A stretch of 39,176 nt of DNA, taken from the NCBI GenBank assembly GCA_021797085.1, contig JAKAAG010000008.1:1-39176 (forward strand), written 5' to 3'. Origin of the DNA: Nanobdellota archaeon. Its GTDB lineage: Archaea > Nanobdellota > Nanobdellia > Parvarchaeales > Parvarchaeaceae. Below are positions 18,240 through 27,282 of this stretch, piece after piece (position 1 is the first letter of the stretch; the number at the start of each line of letters is the position of its first letter). Below the pieces are notes generated by a model. It was not told the origin of the DNA. It ran no database searches and saw nothing but the letters and a program-made list of their open reading frames with translations. Made by a program: the position numbers and the translations under genes.

Positions 18240-19715
18240 ATGGCAGAGACACCTGGAGAGAGCTTCATATTCATAGTTTTGGCGGTAATATTCATAATAG
18301 TGATAGTAGCCATTGCAGGCTATCTTCTGTTAGTTGGAGTCAACCTATCAAACAGCAGTATCTGCTATGTAAGCTCTGAATTCACTAATTTTTATTACAA
18401 TGGCCTGTGTGTATCAAATTTCTTCTGTTTAAGCAGTACACTTAAAGCTATAGGGATAGCGCCGCCGCTTTTCGGCTGCACAACTTCAACCTCCGGATAT
18501 GGACCTGGCTCCCAGCCTTCGCAGGTATTTTCAACCGTAGCAACTGACCTGACAAGCTGCTGGAATCAGTATGGCGCAAATCAAGGACTCACCGTACTAA
18601 CTAATTCGCCTGCAACCTGCTCAGTTATCGATGTCAATACAAACCAGAACATGACTATAAATAACCTTACCAATTACCTTGAAACAAATGCTTATACAAC
18701 GGAAGTAAGCTGTCTTAATCATACGGCCGTCCAATCCTGTTCTGATCCATTGACAAGCTCAAATCTAAATGGCTATTCGTGTGATTTAAATGACCCTAGT
18801 CTGTGTGAGGCACAATCATTAAATTATTTCAATTGCAGAAGCCAATCTGGATATACACCTTTTACACAAGGATACACAACAAAGTATATACCTTTGAATG
18901 GGTCAAAGCCACCAACGGCTGCAATGAACCTTTCCAGCTATCTTTGCGAGGCATCGCAGGGCTGCTCTTTCAACACTACGAAGGGAACTTGTACAACTCC
19001 CAGCGGAAACACTGCTTCATGCACGGATTTATACACAAACTTCTGTAATGGAAACAACTGTACTGTAGGTTATGACCCTACAACTGCTTCATACGAATCT
19101 CCCTCCTCTTGCGTATTGACGGAACCTGTAAAAAGCACGTCAATAATAAACGAATCATATGCAGATTATCTAAAACCGGGTGACAACGTAATATTCAGCT
19201 ATAAAAACGTGAGCAACCCTAGCCAAAGCGGATTTGTTCTACCAAACAGCAGCAAATCAATAAACAAGGCGCAAATATACATAGTTTACCTCAATTCGCT
19301 GGTTGGAACAAGACTTCCGCCAAACTCAATAAGCCTGCCAAGTGAATGCGAGCCAGCTACTTTCCTTAACAATTACCCTACTGCTGGGATAGAATATGAA
19401 TGTTCAAGGGCAATCGCATCTGGAATAGGAGCAAGGATTCTTGCGCCTTCAAACCCTGGATTAGTAGCTGGAGCTGTACTTGCGGGATTTGGAGCATCGG
19501 AATGCTTTAACAACACAATATGCAAAGATGATATTGCACCAAATGCACTTACATACACAGCAAAGCTTGCTTATTCATCTTTATATGCTACAGGCTTAGA
19601 ACAATGTGCGCAGTCTTTATTCTACTTCTTTACTTCTGTGCCTCAAGAAATAGGCATATCAAAGCCAAACTTTTTAGGGAGGAATTTAATTTACATATGC
19701 GCAGTAACAAAGTGA
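18240..19715 (+). CDS. Cys-rich surface protein (about 24 Cys in 491 aa) with N-terminal TM
   Basis: MAETPGESFIFIVLAVIFIIVIVAIAGYLLL; many Cys and NxS/T sequons. Confidence 0.7.
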   Translation: MAETPGESFIFIVLAVIFIIVIVAIAGYLLLVGVNLSNSSICYVSSEFTNFYYNGLCVSNFFCLSSTLKAIGIAPPLFGCTTSTSGYGPGSQPSQVFSTVATDLTSCWNQYGANQGLTVLTNSPATCSVIDVNTNQNMTINNLTNYLETNAYTTEVSCLNHTAVQSCSDPLTSSNLNGYSCDLNDPSLCEAQSLNYFNCRSQSGYTPFTQGYTTKYIPLNGSKPPTAAMNLSSYLCEASQGCSFNTTKGTCTTPSGNTASCTDLYTNFCNGNNCTVGYDPTTASYESPSSCVLTEPVKSTSIINESYADYLKPGDNVIFSYKNVSNPSQSGFVLPNSSKSINKAQIYIVYLNSLVGTRLPPNSISLPSECEPATFLNNYPTAGIEYECSRAIASGIGARILAPSNPGLVAGAVLAGFGASECFNNTICKDDIAPNALTYTAKLAYSSLYATGLEQCAQSLFYFFTSVPQEIGISKPNFLGRNLIYICAVTK

Positions 19716-20164
19716 AAGGTGCAAGTGCAGTAGAGTATTTCATAGTTGTTATACTGCTTATCTCATTTTTAGTGATAGGTGTAGTAATTGCTAGTTCTGT
19801 CTTCCATTTTGCTATTTTCCCTTCGGGGGTAATAACAAGCGGGAGCGGCTCTCCGGTACCGTGCTCCGCAAATGTCACAAATGTAAGCACTGCTTCTAAA
19901 CCTAACACCTTTAAAATAACGGTATCAGACGGCAGCCCGGGATTACTTTACAAGGTATTCGCAAGCAATACTGCTAAAAGTCCATCATTATCAGTTATAG
20001 GCAATTACACTGCTGGCATAGACTCCTTTTCAACTGATTTAACTATCGTGAATCCCAGCATAAACACAGTCATCATAGGAAACACGTCCGGAAGCAATGT
20101 TTCCATAGATGGAGTGAAGTACTCGGCAGGCGGAACGTGTGAAACTGAAATCTTCGGCAGTTAG
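19697..20164 (+). CDS. Class III signal-peptide pilin-like protein
   Basis: MRSNKVKGASAVEYFIVVILLISFLVIGVVIASS; start overlaps end of upstream gene; internal ATG preferred to track start 19604. Confidence 0.72.
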   Translation: MRSNKVKGASAVEYFIVVILLISFLVIGVVIASSVFHFAIFPSGVITSGSGSPVPCSANVTNVSTASKPNTFKITVSDGSPGLLYKVFASNTAKSPSLSVIGNYTAGIDSFSTDLTIVNPSINTVIIGNTSGSNVSIDGVKYSAGGTCETEIFGS

Positions 20165-21687
20165 ATAAAAGGATGCAATGTTCCATCCTGCTTTATTGTA
20201 TCTGGGTTTTCCTTTATGTTTTTTATTATCTTCTTCATGCTCTTCTCTCTCCTTTTCGAAATCCAATAATAGCCCTCATCGTTTGTTCCTATTGTGATAA
20301 GTATGAATATTCTCCCTGCAGAGAACCTGCCTACTCTTCCCCTGCGTTGAATGTTTCTTATCGCACTTGGTATCGTCTCATAAAACACTGCAAGGTCAAC
20401 GCCTTTTATCGACATCCCCTCTTCACTAACACTTGTTGAAACAAGCACATTGTACACTCCGGATTCAAAATCTCGTATTATGTTCACCTGCTCTTTCTGC
20501 GACAAACCCCCTTTTCCCTGGCCAATAAATTTTATCGGTCTTACTCCGGGTATCCTTGATATACTATTGTATATAACGTCCACAGTGTCCCTATACTGCG
20601 CGAACACTATGGCTTTTTTTGATTCATTGAAATGGTTTCTAAATATAATTTGAAGCTGCTTAAGCTTTGGGTGCTCCATACCGCTGTCCAACAGCTCTTG
20701 TGTTCTTTCCTTTATTTCGATGAACCTCTTATTTGAAGAGAGCTCCTTGTCAGTCTTTGCCTTTCCATTTTGTATTTTTTCCAGAAAGTTCAAAAACGCA
20801 GCAAGACTCTGTGTTGACAAAAGGTTATAAGCATGGTAAAGCTTCAAAATCTTTGAAGTCAATATTATCCCTCTGATAAGGTAATATGTTCTTTTTCCGC
20901 TGAACATCTGCCTTTGAAGGCTCTTCTGGAGCATCAGAATAGTAACCCTATTTATTCTGGCTTTCTGCACGTTTTTCAGAAGGCCGATTTCCTGTAATTC
21001 GCTTGTTGATTCGCTTATAAGCAGCTTTAAGCTGTTGGCAAGTTCAAGCATCTCCTGTGGAAGGTTAACCTTTATCTCTTCTATGTCTTTTTTCTGTATG
21101 TATGGAATAACATCTGGATCATCATCCGATCTTATTTCAACGTTGCTTATCTGCAGGTTACTGCATATTGTTTTTATCTTTTCCCGGTCTGATGCGGGGG
21201 AAGCGGTTAAGCCAAGTATGAGCGGGTGAAAAGACTGCTCTGAATAGGTCTTTGCTATCTTTACATAGGAGTAATTTCCTATTGTGTGGTGGGCTTCATC
21301 AACTATAAGCAGGCTGAAATTAGAGAAATCTATGATTTTCTTGCTCATGTCATTCTCTATTGTTTGGGGGGTTGCAAATATCAGCTGTGCTTCCTGGTAT
21401 ATTTCACTCCTTTTACTGCTTGATACTGAGCCGCTTGCAATTCCCTGAGAAACTGCAAGCAATGAAGAAAACGTCCTGTAATGCTGGTTTGCAAGTGGTT
21501 TTGTAGGTGCTAGAAAGAGAATCTTGGAAGAAGGGTATTTCTCTAACCTATAATCAACAAGCATCGCGCTTATTATCGTTTTTCCAAGGCCGGTTGGCAA
21601 TACGACAAGTGTGTTACCTGTTTTTGCGGTCTCAAAGATCTTGTTTTGATATTCTCTGTCTTCTATCTTTTCCTTGAAAAGGGTCAT
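20161..21687 (-). CDS. Hef/ERCC4-related (MPH1-type) SF2 helicase, helicase domain only
   Basis: NTLVVLPTGLGKTIISAML, LFLAPTKPLANQHY, LLIVDEAHH, LGLTASPA, RNIQRRGRVGRF; no C-terminal nuclease domain. Confidence 0.9.
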   Translation of the reverse strand: MTLFKEKIEDREYQNKIFETAKTGNTLVVLPTGLGKTIISAMLVDYRLEKYPSSKILFLAPTKPLANQHYRTFSSLLAVSQGIASGSVSSSKRSEIYQEAQLIFATPQTIENDMSKKIIDFSNFSLLIVDEAHHTIGNYSYVKIAKTYSEQSFHPLILGLTASPASDREKIKTICSNLQISNVEIRSDDDPDVIPYIQKKDIEEIKVNLPQEMLELANSLKLLISESTSELQEIGLLKNVQKARINRVTILMLQKSLQRQMFSGKRTYYLIRGIILTSKILKLYHAYNLLSTQSLAAFLNFLEKIQNGKAKTDKELSSNKRFIEIKERTQELLDSGMEHPKLKQLQIIFRNHFNESKKAIVFAQYRDTVDVIYNSISRIPGVRPIKFIGQGKGGLSQKEQVNIIRDFESGVYNVLVSTSVSEEGMSIKGVDLAVFYETIPSAIRNIQRRGRVGRFSAGRIFILITIGTNDEGYYWISKRREKSMKKIIKNIKENPDTIKQDGTLHPFI

Positions 21688-22263
21688 TTACACACTCTCT
21701 GCTTTTCCGCTTTTTATCAGTATCTGCGCTACATCCTTATCTATTTCTATCACATTCGGGAAACTAAAAGGCCCGTATGATTTATCATTTCTCCAAACAA
21801 ATTTAGGTATATCAGAGAGTATCTTTATGACGACTTTTTCGCTTTCACTGTCATTGCTCTCTACTTTCTGCAGTTTCTTTGGTTCTATTGATTTTACTTC
21901 TGTTATTATCCCTGATTTGTACTGCTTGGAAAGATTAAGTAGGTTGTCAAAAAATATTATCTCCTTGGAAAGCATGTTTGTCTTTGCCTGCTCGCTGTCA
22001 ACATCCAGTATTGCCATTCCCGCGATTTTAAGCATTCTTAAGTTTATTATCTGCTCTAATGTTGAGATTGCGTTTTTTATCTGTGTTGATATCTCCTCCG
22101 ATTTTTTCTCATCGTTCATTTTCTTTGCTTCTTCCAACGAGTTCTTGTTTATGGCTATGTATTCCTTCATCTCTTCAAGCATTTCATCATTGAACTTTGT
22201 CAGTGTCCTGTTGTCTTCCTGCTCCTGCCTTCTTATTCTTAGAAATTCGCTGTAAGTGATCAT
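21688..22263 (-). CDS. GINS complex subunit, Gins51-like
   Basis: N-term MITYSEFLRIRRQEQEDNRTLTKFNDEMLEEMKEYI, C-term VVIKILSDIPKFVWRNDKSYGPFSFPNVIEIDKDVAQILIKSGKAE. Confidence 0.75.
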   Translation of the reverse strand: MITYSEFLRIRRQEQEDNRTLTKFNDEMLEEMKEYIAINKNSLEEAKKMNDEKKSEEISTQIKNAISTLEQIINLRMLKIAGMAILDVDSEQAKTNMLSKEIIFFDNLLNLSKQYKSGIITEVKSIEPKKLQKVESNDSESEKVVIKILSDIPKFVWRNDKSYGPFSFPNVIEIDKDVAQILIKSGKAESV

Positions 22264-22295
22264 AATCCCTAATAGCTGTCGAAAGTATAAAAATG

Positions 22296-22457
22296 TTAAT
22301 ACGCATTCTTGAAGCCTGCCATTATTGAGGAGCTTATCCCTGAAAAAAAGCCAGATATGTCCTTAGAGAGCGCGGAGGGGCCCACCAAAAACAAATAAAC
22401 TAAAAGCAACGTTATCCCCAGAATAACGGCTATGACATAAAACCAGACAGATTCCAT
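22296..22457 (-). CDS. Small single-TM protein (53 aa, not in ORF track)
   Basis: MESVWFYVIAVILGITLLLVYLFLVGPSALSKDISGFFSGISSSIMAGFKNAY, translated by hand. Confidence 0.55.
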   Translation of the reverse strand: MESVWFYVIAVILGITLLLVYLFLVGPSALSKDISGFFSGISSSIMAGFKNAY

Positions 22458-22458
22458 G

Positions 22459-22599
22459 CTATATGTTCGGAACTGTCGGTATAAGTTTGTGTATGGTGCT
22501 TGGTGAAAACAAAAAAAGATAGAAGATTATTATCAGTATGAGAACTATCAACGTTATTATTATAAGCAGTATGTAGCTCTCCACTCCTTTATTATTCAT
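22459..22599 (-). CDS. Mini-pilin-like small membrane protein (46 aa, not in ORF track)
   Basis: MNNKGVESYILLIIITLIVLILIIIFYLFLFSPSTIHKLIPTVPNI. Confidence 0.55.
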   Translation of the reverse strand: MNNKGVESYILLIIITLIVLILIIIFYLFLFSPSTIHKLIPTVPNI

Positions 22600-22762
22600 A
22601 ACCGCTCACGTTCAAACTGTTTGACTTTGATATGAATACCTTAAAAAGATTCGTAAACTTGTACGGCGTAAAAATCTCCAAAAAGATAATAATAAGTAGG
22701 ATTCCCACAATTATCAAAATTATGTACAGGAAAACGCCGCTTACAACGCCTTTATTATTCAT
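22592..22762 (-). CDS. Mini-pilin-like small membrane protein (56 aa)
   Basis: MNNKGVVSGVFLYIILIIVGILLIIIFLEIFTPYKFTN...; start moved to the internal MNNKG matching its neighbor. Confidence 0.6.
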   Translation of the reverse strand: MNNKGVVSGVFLYIILIIVGILLIIIFLEIFTPYKFTNLFKVFISKSNSLNVSGYE

Positions 22763-22932
22763 ATACCCTTGCCGTAAAGCCAACTAAATGAAAAAACGCT
22801 CGTCATATCCTTTGCGATTGTTGAGCCTGCCCCTGTGAATATTAAACCTATTATTATGCCTGCAAACAAGACTATAATTGCCAGTATTATCGCTATTATC
22901 TCGGTTATAGGCATCTGTCCCTTACTGTTCAT
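22759..22932 (-). CDS. Mini-pilin-like small membrane protein (57 aa, not in ORF track)
   Basis: MNSKGQMPITEIIAIILAIIVLFAGIIIGLIFTGAGSTIAKDMTSVFSFSWLYGKGI; ATGA overlap with next gene. Confidence 0.6.
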   Translation of the reverse strand: MNSKGQMPITEIIAIILAIIVLFAGIIIGLIFTGAGSTIAKDMTSVFSFSWLYGKGI

Positions 22933-22934
22933 AA

Positions 22935-24665
22935 TCAATTCACCGAAAAAGGCGGCTTCCAGTTCAGAAGTCCTGCCCTTCTCTTAGACTCGTCATATAT
23001 GTATGCTGCATCTTTATCGGCAATAAACAAACCCATCTCAAGCGCCCTCCTGATGTCTGATGGTGTAAAGCGCTTTACGTTGACAAGCATTTCATATATC
23101 TCGGCCTGCTCTCCGGAAAGGCTTGCTTTGTGCCTTTCAGTGGATGAAATAGAAGAGAATGATTTTGAAATACCAGAAAAATCGTCCTTAAACGCCCTAT
23201 AAATGTCCATAAAGGCATAGTCCTTTTGTGGTTTCTTCTCTTTTTTCCTCTTTTCCTCTTCTTCATCCGCTTCTTTGACGTATTTGTCCAAATCTGCTTG
23301 GATAACGCTGAGAGAACGAAAAATGGCCTGATCAACAGCGGCAAACACTGTTTTCTGTATATTTGCAATGTGCGCCTTCTTGTAAAGATAATATTCCTCG
23401 GGTGTAAAGCAATATGGGAACATGTTGAAGTATATTGTTCCTTCGTAAGGGGGCTGAATAGCTTCCTTGCTTGGCTTTTCCTTAAAGTCCATCTTCAACT
23501 TTATTGCTAATATTACCAGTGGCCCGTACTTTCTAATCCTGTCATAAATGAAAGATCTTTTATTCTCTTCGTATCCCCTCGATATGAGATTGCCGGCTAT
23601 GCTTTTAGGCTCGACCTTTATGGGTATTTCCGGGCCTTTGTTTTTAAACAGCCTAACATACTCTGCATCATACTCCTTTGCATATATTGGTTTGCTCCCG
23701 ACAGCTGTAACAGAAAAGCTTTCATTCTCAAATATGTCCGGCTTGCTTGCACCTTCTATGTATCTGTCTGCACTTTTAGCCGTTTTTAGGCCCATCTTTG
23801 CAAGCAGCGAAAGATAAGTTGAGCACCAATCAACATATAGGTTAAACGAACCCATCTGGCTCTTAAGGTACTGCAGAAGCATGCTTTTCCTGTTTTTAAG
23901 GTCATTGCCATTTATTTCCTTCCATTTTTCATATTCAATGTACCTGTTCTTCAGTATGTTTTTATACTGCTCATTCCTGTCAATATTCTGCACATCCTTC
24001 AGACTTTTGACTTGGTAGAAAACCGACATTATGTCAATAAATCCTGGACCCCCTTGGCTTTGCGTCGGAGATCTTGAAAGCGCGGAAAGGCTCGCTCCTC
24101 CCTTTCTTGAATCAACATTGTCCAAAAAAACTCTCTTTAATGCGAGTTCTGCTGCTTCCGCTTTGTCCTTATCCGTGTCTTTTAACTCATCATACAAATA
24201 CAGGTTCCTTTCAAGTTCCTTAAGCTCGTATATTATGGCTATAAGCGATTTCAAAACCGTGTTTATGTTTCCAAGAAGCTGCATTACCCTGTCTTCAAGA
24301 TTCTTCCTTTTCTCAAAAACCATGTTCATCAAACTAGACAAAGAAGATGGGTCCACTGATTCTGCCGTCCTTATCGATCTGTAACCTAATGCCCCGAACA
24401 TCTGCATAACAGAGTAGTACTCCGGCTGAAAATGGTATCTTTTGTATATGTCCTTTGTAAACTTGTAACCTTCGGGATTACCAACGAACCCTGGATTTGG
24501 AATCTCCTCACCAGAGGCATACCTGAAATCAATCTCCCCTCTGTAGTGAGAGTCGCTGCTAGAGGCCCTTGCTTCCAGTTCATTTATCCATTTCTGTACA
24601 TAGTTAACGTCTGTTTTTGAGTCATTAAACTTCTTTGCTATCTCGCTTATCTCCCGTATGTTCAT
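22935..24665 (-). CDS. Large hypothetical cytosolic protein (576 aa), no recognised domain
   Basis: Long uninterrupted ORF, charged and helical composition, 2 nt upstream of the mini-protein chain. Confidence 0.75.
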   Translation of the reverse strand: MNIREISEIAKKFNDSKTDVNYVQKWINELEARASSSDSHYRGEIDFRYASGEEIPNPGFVGNPEGYKFTKDIYKRYHFQPEYYSVMQMFGALGYRSIRTAESVDPSSLSSLMNMVFEKRKNLEDRVMQLLGNINTVLKSLIAIIYELKELERNLYLYDELKDTDKDKAEAAELALKRVFLDNVDSRKGGASLSALSRSPTQSQGGPGFIDIMSVFYQVKSLKDVQNIDRNEQYKNILKNRYIEYEKWKEINGNDLKNRKSMLLQYLKSQMGSFNLYVDWCSTYLSLLAKMGLKTAKSADRYIEGASKPDIFENESFSVTAVGSKPIYAKEYDAEYVRLFKNKGPEIPIKVEPKSIAGNLISRGYEENKRSFIYDRIRKYGPLVILAIKLKMDFKEKPSKEAIQPPYEGTIYFNMFPYCFTPEEYYLYKKAHIANIQKTVFAAVDQAIFRSLSVIQADLDKYVKEADEEEEKRKKEKKPQKDYAFMDIYRAFKDDFSGISKSFSSISSTERHKASLSGEQAEIYEMLVNVKRFTPSDIRRALEMGLFIADKDAAYIYDESKRRAGLLNWKPPFSVN

Positions 24666-24821
24666 AAATCTTATTAGATACTGCTAATTTAAATAATGTT
24701 ATATATAAAAATTGCGCGTTATGAAGAAAACATGCTATTTTATGCCAAAAAACTGATAAACTGGAAAAATTAGCAAAGACTTATAAATAATCAGAGTCAT
24801 AATCACATAAATGGAGGTACT

Positions 24822-25907
24822 ATGCATCAAACAGAGAACATAAATCCGATAGAAGCAACTTTAAACAAGCTTTTTTCGACAATAGACGCACTTTCGTCTA
24901 AAATAGACGAACTTAATGAAAGAGTAGATTACATGGGCTCATTTATAGGTCTTGAGATCGGTGAAGGCGAAAACGCAGAGTCGGTTGAGCCTCCGGGACA
25001 GCTTGCAGGTTTATCCTTTGATGTCTTAAATAAGGTCCTTCCCTCTAAAGACGCAAACTCCATAAGGGCATATTTTTTAAGAGTTTTGAGCCTTTTCAGA
25101 AGGTACATAAAATCAATTGTAATATTTGGCAGCTCAAAAACAAAAACAGGTATGACAAGCACTTCTGATATAGATGTTGCATTCATAGTAGATGATACTG
25201 ATATACAAAAATTCACACTTGAACAACTAAGAGACCGGTTATTCGCAAAGATGGCTGAAATAGCAAGGGATTTTTCAGATAAGATACATGCACAAGCATA
25301 CCCTCTTTCTGAATTCTGGGGTTCAATAATAAAACCAAATCCTGTTATACTTACCTTGTTAAGAGACGGCGTAGCGGTCTATGACACTGGTTTCTTTGTT
25401 CCAATACAGATGCTGTACAAAACAGGAAACATAATACCTACAATAGAATCAATAAACGCCAACGTGGAAAATGCGGAGGGGCTAATAATGCTTGCAGAAA
25501 ATGTATTAACTACAAAGCTAAGTTTGGATCTTTACAATTCTGTAGTTGCGGCTGGCCAGGCTTTATTGATGGAATATGGGTATCTGCCACCTGTTCCAAA
25601 ACAGGTTGCTAAGGAATTGGAAGACATAGCAGTAGAGAAGGAAAAAGTGCTTACGCATGAAGATGTAGAAAAGGTCGATGAGGTAGTAAAATGGTTCAAG
25701 AAAATAGACCATGGGGAAGTCAAGGAAATCACTGGTGAGGAATTCGACAAAAAGCTAAAAGATAGCAAATACATTGTAGAGAAAATAACCTCTATAATAG
25801 AAAAGCTCAGGGAAAAGAAAGGGGAGACAAAACCAGTGATAGACAAAGATTTATTAAAGCAAACTGATAAGGAAATAAAGGACAAATATCTACAAAAGGA
25901 GGAGTGA
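24822..25907 (+). CDS. Nucleotidyltransferase-domain protein (MNT-like) with N-terminal coiled coil and helical C-terminus
   Basis: SIVIFGSSKTKTGMTSTSDIDVAFIVDD: GS...SDIDV signature; ggaggt SD-like sequence upstream. Confidence 0.75.
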   Translation: MHQTENINPIEATLNKLFSTIDALSSKIDELNERVDYMGSFIGLEIGEGENAESVEPPGQLAGLSFDVLNKVLPSKDANSIRAYFLRVLSLFRRYIKSIVIFGSSKTKTGMTSTSDIDVAFIVDDTDIQKFTLEQLRDRLFAKMAEIARDFSDKIHAQAYPLSEFWGSIIKPNPVILTLLRDGVAVYDTGFFVPIQMLYKTGNIIPTIESINANVENAEGLIMLAENVLTTKLSLDLYNSVVAAGQALLMEYGYLPPVPKQVAKELEDIAVEKEKVLTHEDVEKVDEVVKWFKKIDHGEVKEITGEEFDKKLKDSKYIVEKITSIIEKLREKKGETKPVIDKDLLKQTDKEIKDKYLQKEE

Positions 25908-25908
25908 T

Positions 25909-26160
25909 ATGGCAAAACTTTTATCATACAGAAGGGGAAGAAAGACGCAAAAAGTAAACCAAGCAATAGCAAGCATAGACAAAGTAAACAGCAGAGAAGA
26001 AGCAAAAAAATTCATAGGAAAAAAGGTTGAGATTGCGTTCTCCAAGTCATCAATAAAAGGCGTCATAGTTAAAGCTCATGGTGGAAGAGGAAAAGTTGTA
26101 ATAAGATTCAGGAGAGGCCTTCCGGGCCAAGCAATGAATCAGGAGATAAAGCTTTCTTAG
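25909..26160 (+). CDS. rpl35ae: 50S ribosomal protein L35Ae
   Basis: IKGVIVKAHGGRGKVVIRFRRGLPGQAMNQEI. Confidence 0.88.
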   Translation: MAKLLSYRRGRKTQKVNQAIASIDKVNSREEAKKFIGKKVEIAFSKSSIKGVIVKAHGGRGKVVIRFRRGLPGQAMNQEIKLS

Positions 26161-26161
26161 T

Positions 26162-27232
26162 TTATTTCAAATCCACAGCATCTAAAAGATCTTGGAAGCT
26201 GCCAGTTATCCTAAAGCCTTTCGGTGATAACACTGTTCTGTCTTTGAACTTTGATATTGGCAATTCAGGTTGTTTCAAAAATGAAGAAATCTGACTTGTA
26301 GTGTAGTAAGAGAAAACATCTAATTCATTTGAAACCGCCGTAAGGTAGTCTGACAATTTTACAAGGGAATCTGCTGACAAGCCAATTTTGTTTTCTTTTA
26401 TCACGGAAAGCATAACATTTACATGTCTTTTACTGTATAAAGGCCCAAGCCACAGCTTCCCTATCTTGTGCATTTTAGAACCGCAGTATCTACATCTAAC
26501 CCCATAATTAATCTGCCTTGCAGGGCACTTGCTGCATTGATATGCATAACCAACACTGGCTTTCATTTTAGAAGTCGTTGACATAAAGTAGACTCTTATG
26601 AAGTTACCTTCAAAATTGAAAAGCAGCGGAAGAAGAGTAATGGAGTGCTTTGCAGCGGTTTCAAAAACCTTCTTTATAAGTATTCGTATTCCAATTTCAT
26701 TGCTGTATGCTGTCTTAAGCGAAACTGAGTTATATTTACGCTGGCATGCCTTTTGTGCACTGCCCATAAGCGCTGCTGTATCAGTTGCGCTCACAGCCAG
26801 TATGCCCCCCTTCTTAAGCAATTCCAAAGCAGAATCAAGATAAAAAACTGGAGAGCCGAATGGATCTATGTCTATGTAATCGTATTTTTTGCTTGTTTTG
26901 AATGATACTGAATCGAAGCTTGTTACAATCTTATCAATTCCAAAAAGTTTCTTCTTGTTTATTTGTAAGTTCCGTTCTATGATTTCCTTGGATTTTATGT
27001 CATTGAAGTTAAATGAAGAAAACTTTCCTGTTTCAATGCATAACCTTAAACCCCTAATGCCACTGCCTGAAAAAAGTTCCAAACCTGCAGAATTTTCATG
27101 CATTAAAGAGGAAACTAGGAGAACATTAAGGTCCCTATCGAACTTCCTTTTAGGGTTAAAAAACACTTCTGCTTTTTTAAGTTGTTTGTCTTCTGCAAAA
27201 AACCCAACTTTGCCCTCTTTAAAAAAATCCAT
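26162..27232 (-). CDS. trm1: tRNA (guanine26-N2)-dimethyltransferase Trm1
   Basis: LELFSGSGIRGLRLCIE, YIDIDPFGSPVFYLDSA, GGILAVSATDTAALMGS, CSKCPARQINYGVRCRYCGSKM. Confidence 0.93.
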   Translation of the reverse strand: MDFFKEGKVGFFAEDKQLKKAEVFFNPKRKFDRDLNVLLVSSLMHENSAGLELFSGSGIRGLRLCIETGKFSSFNFNDIKSKEIIERNLQINKKKLFGIDKIVTSFDSVSFKTSKKYDYIDIDPFGSPVFYLDSALELLKKGGILAVSATDTAALMGSAQKACQRKYNSVSLKTAYSNEIGIRILIKKVFETAAKHSITLLPLLFNFEGNFIRVYFMSTTSKMKASVGYAYQCSKCPARQINYGVRCRYCGSKMHKIGKLWLGPLYSKRHVNVMLSVIKENKIGLSADSLVKLSDYLTAVSNELDVFSYYTTSQISSFLKQPELPISKFKDRTVLSPKGFRITGSFQDLLDAVDLK

Positions 27233-27282
27233 ACTAATAAAAAGGGGTGCAAATGCTTAATAAGGTTTTTAGTTATAAAGGA

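Noticed and set aside
21674-22255. 193-aa plus-strand ORF opposite the GINS gene
   Set aside because: Ser/Phe/Ile-rich antisense translation; the GINS frame shows family-like N- and C-terminal motifs
25532-26005. 157-aa minus-strand ORF over the nucleotidyltransferase/L35Ae junction
   Set aside because: Low-complexity Ser/Leu-rich shadow of an AT-rich coding strand; both sense genes are well supported
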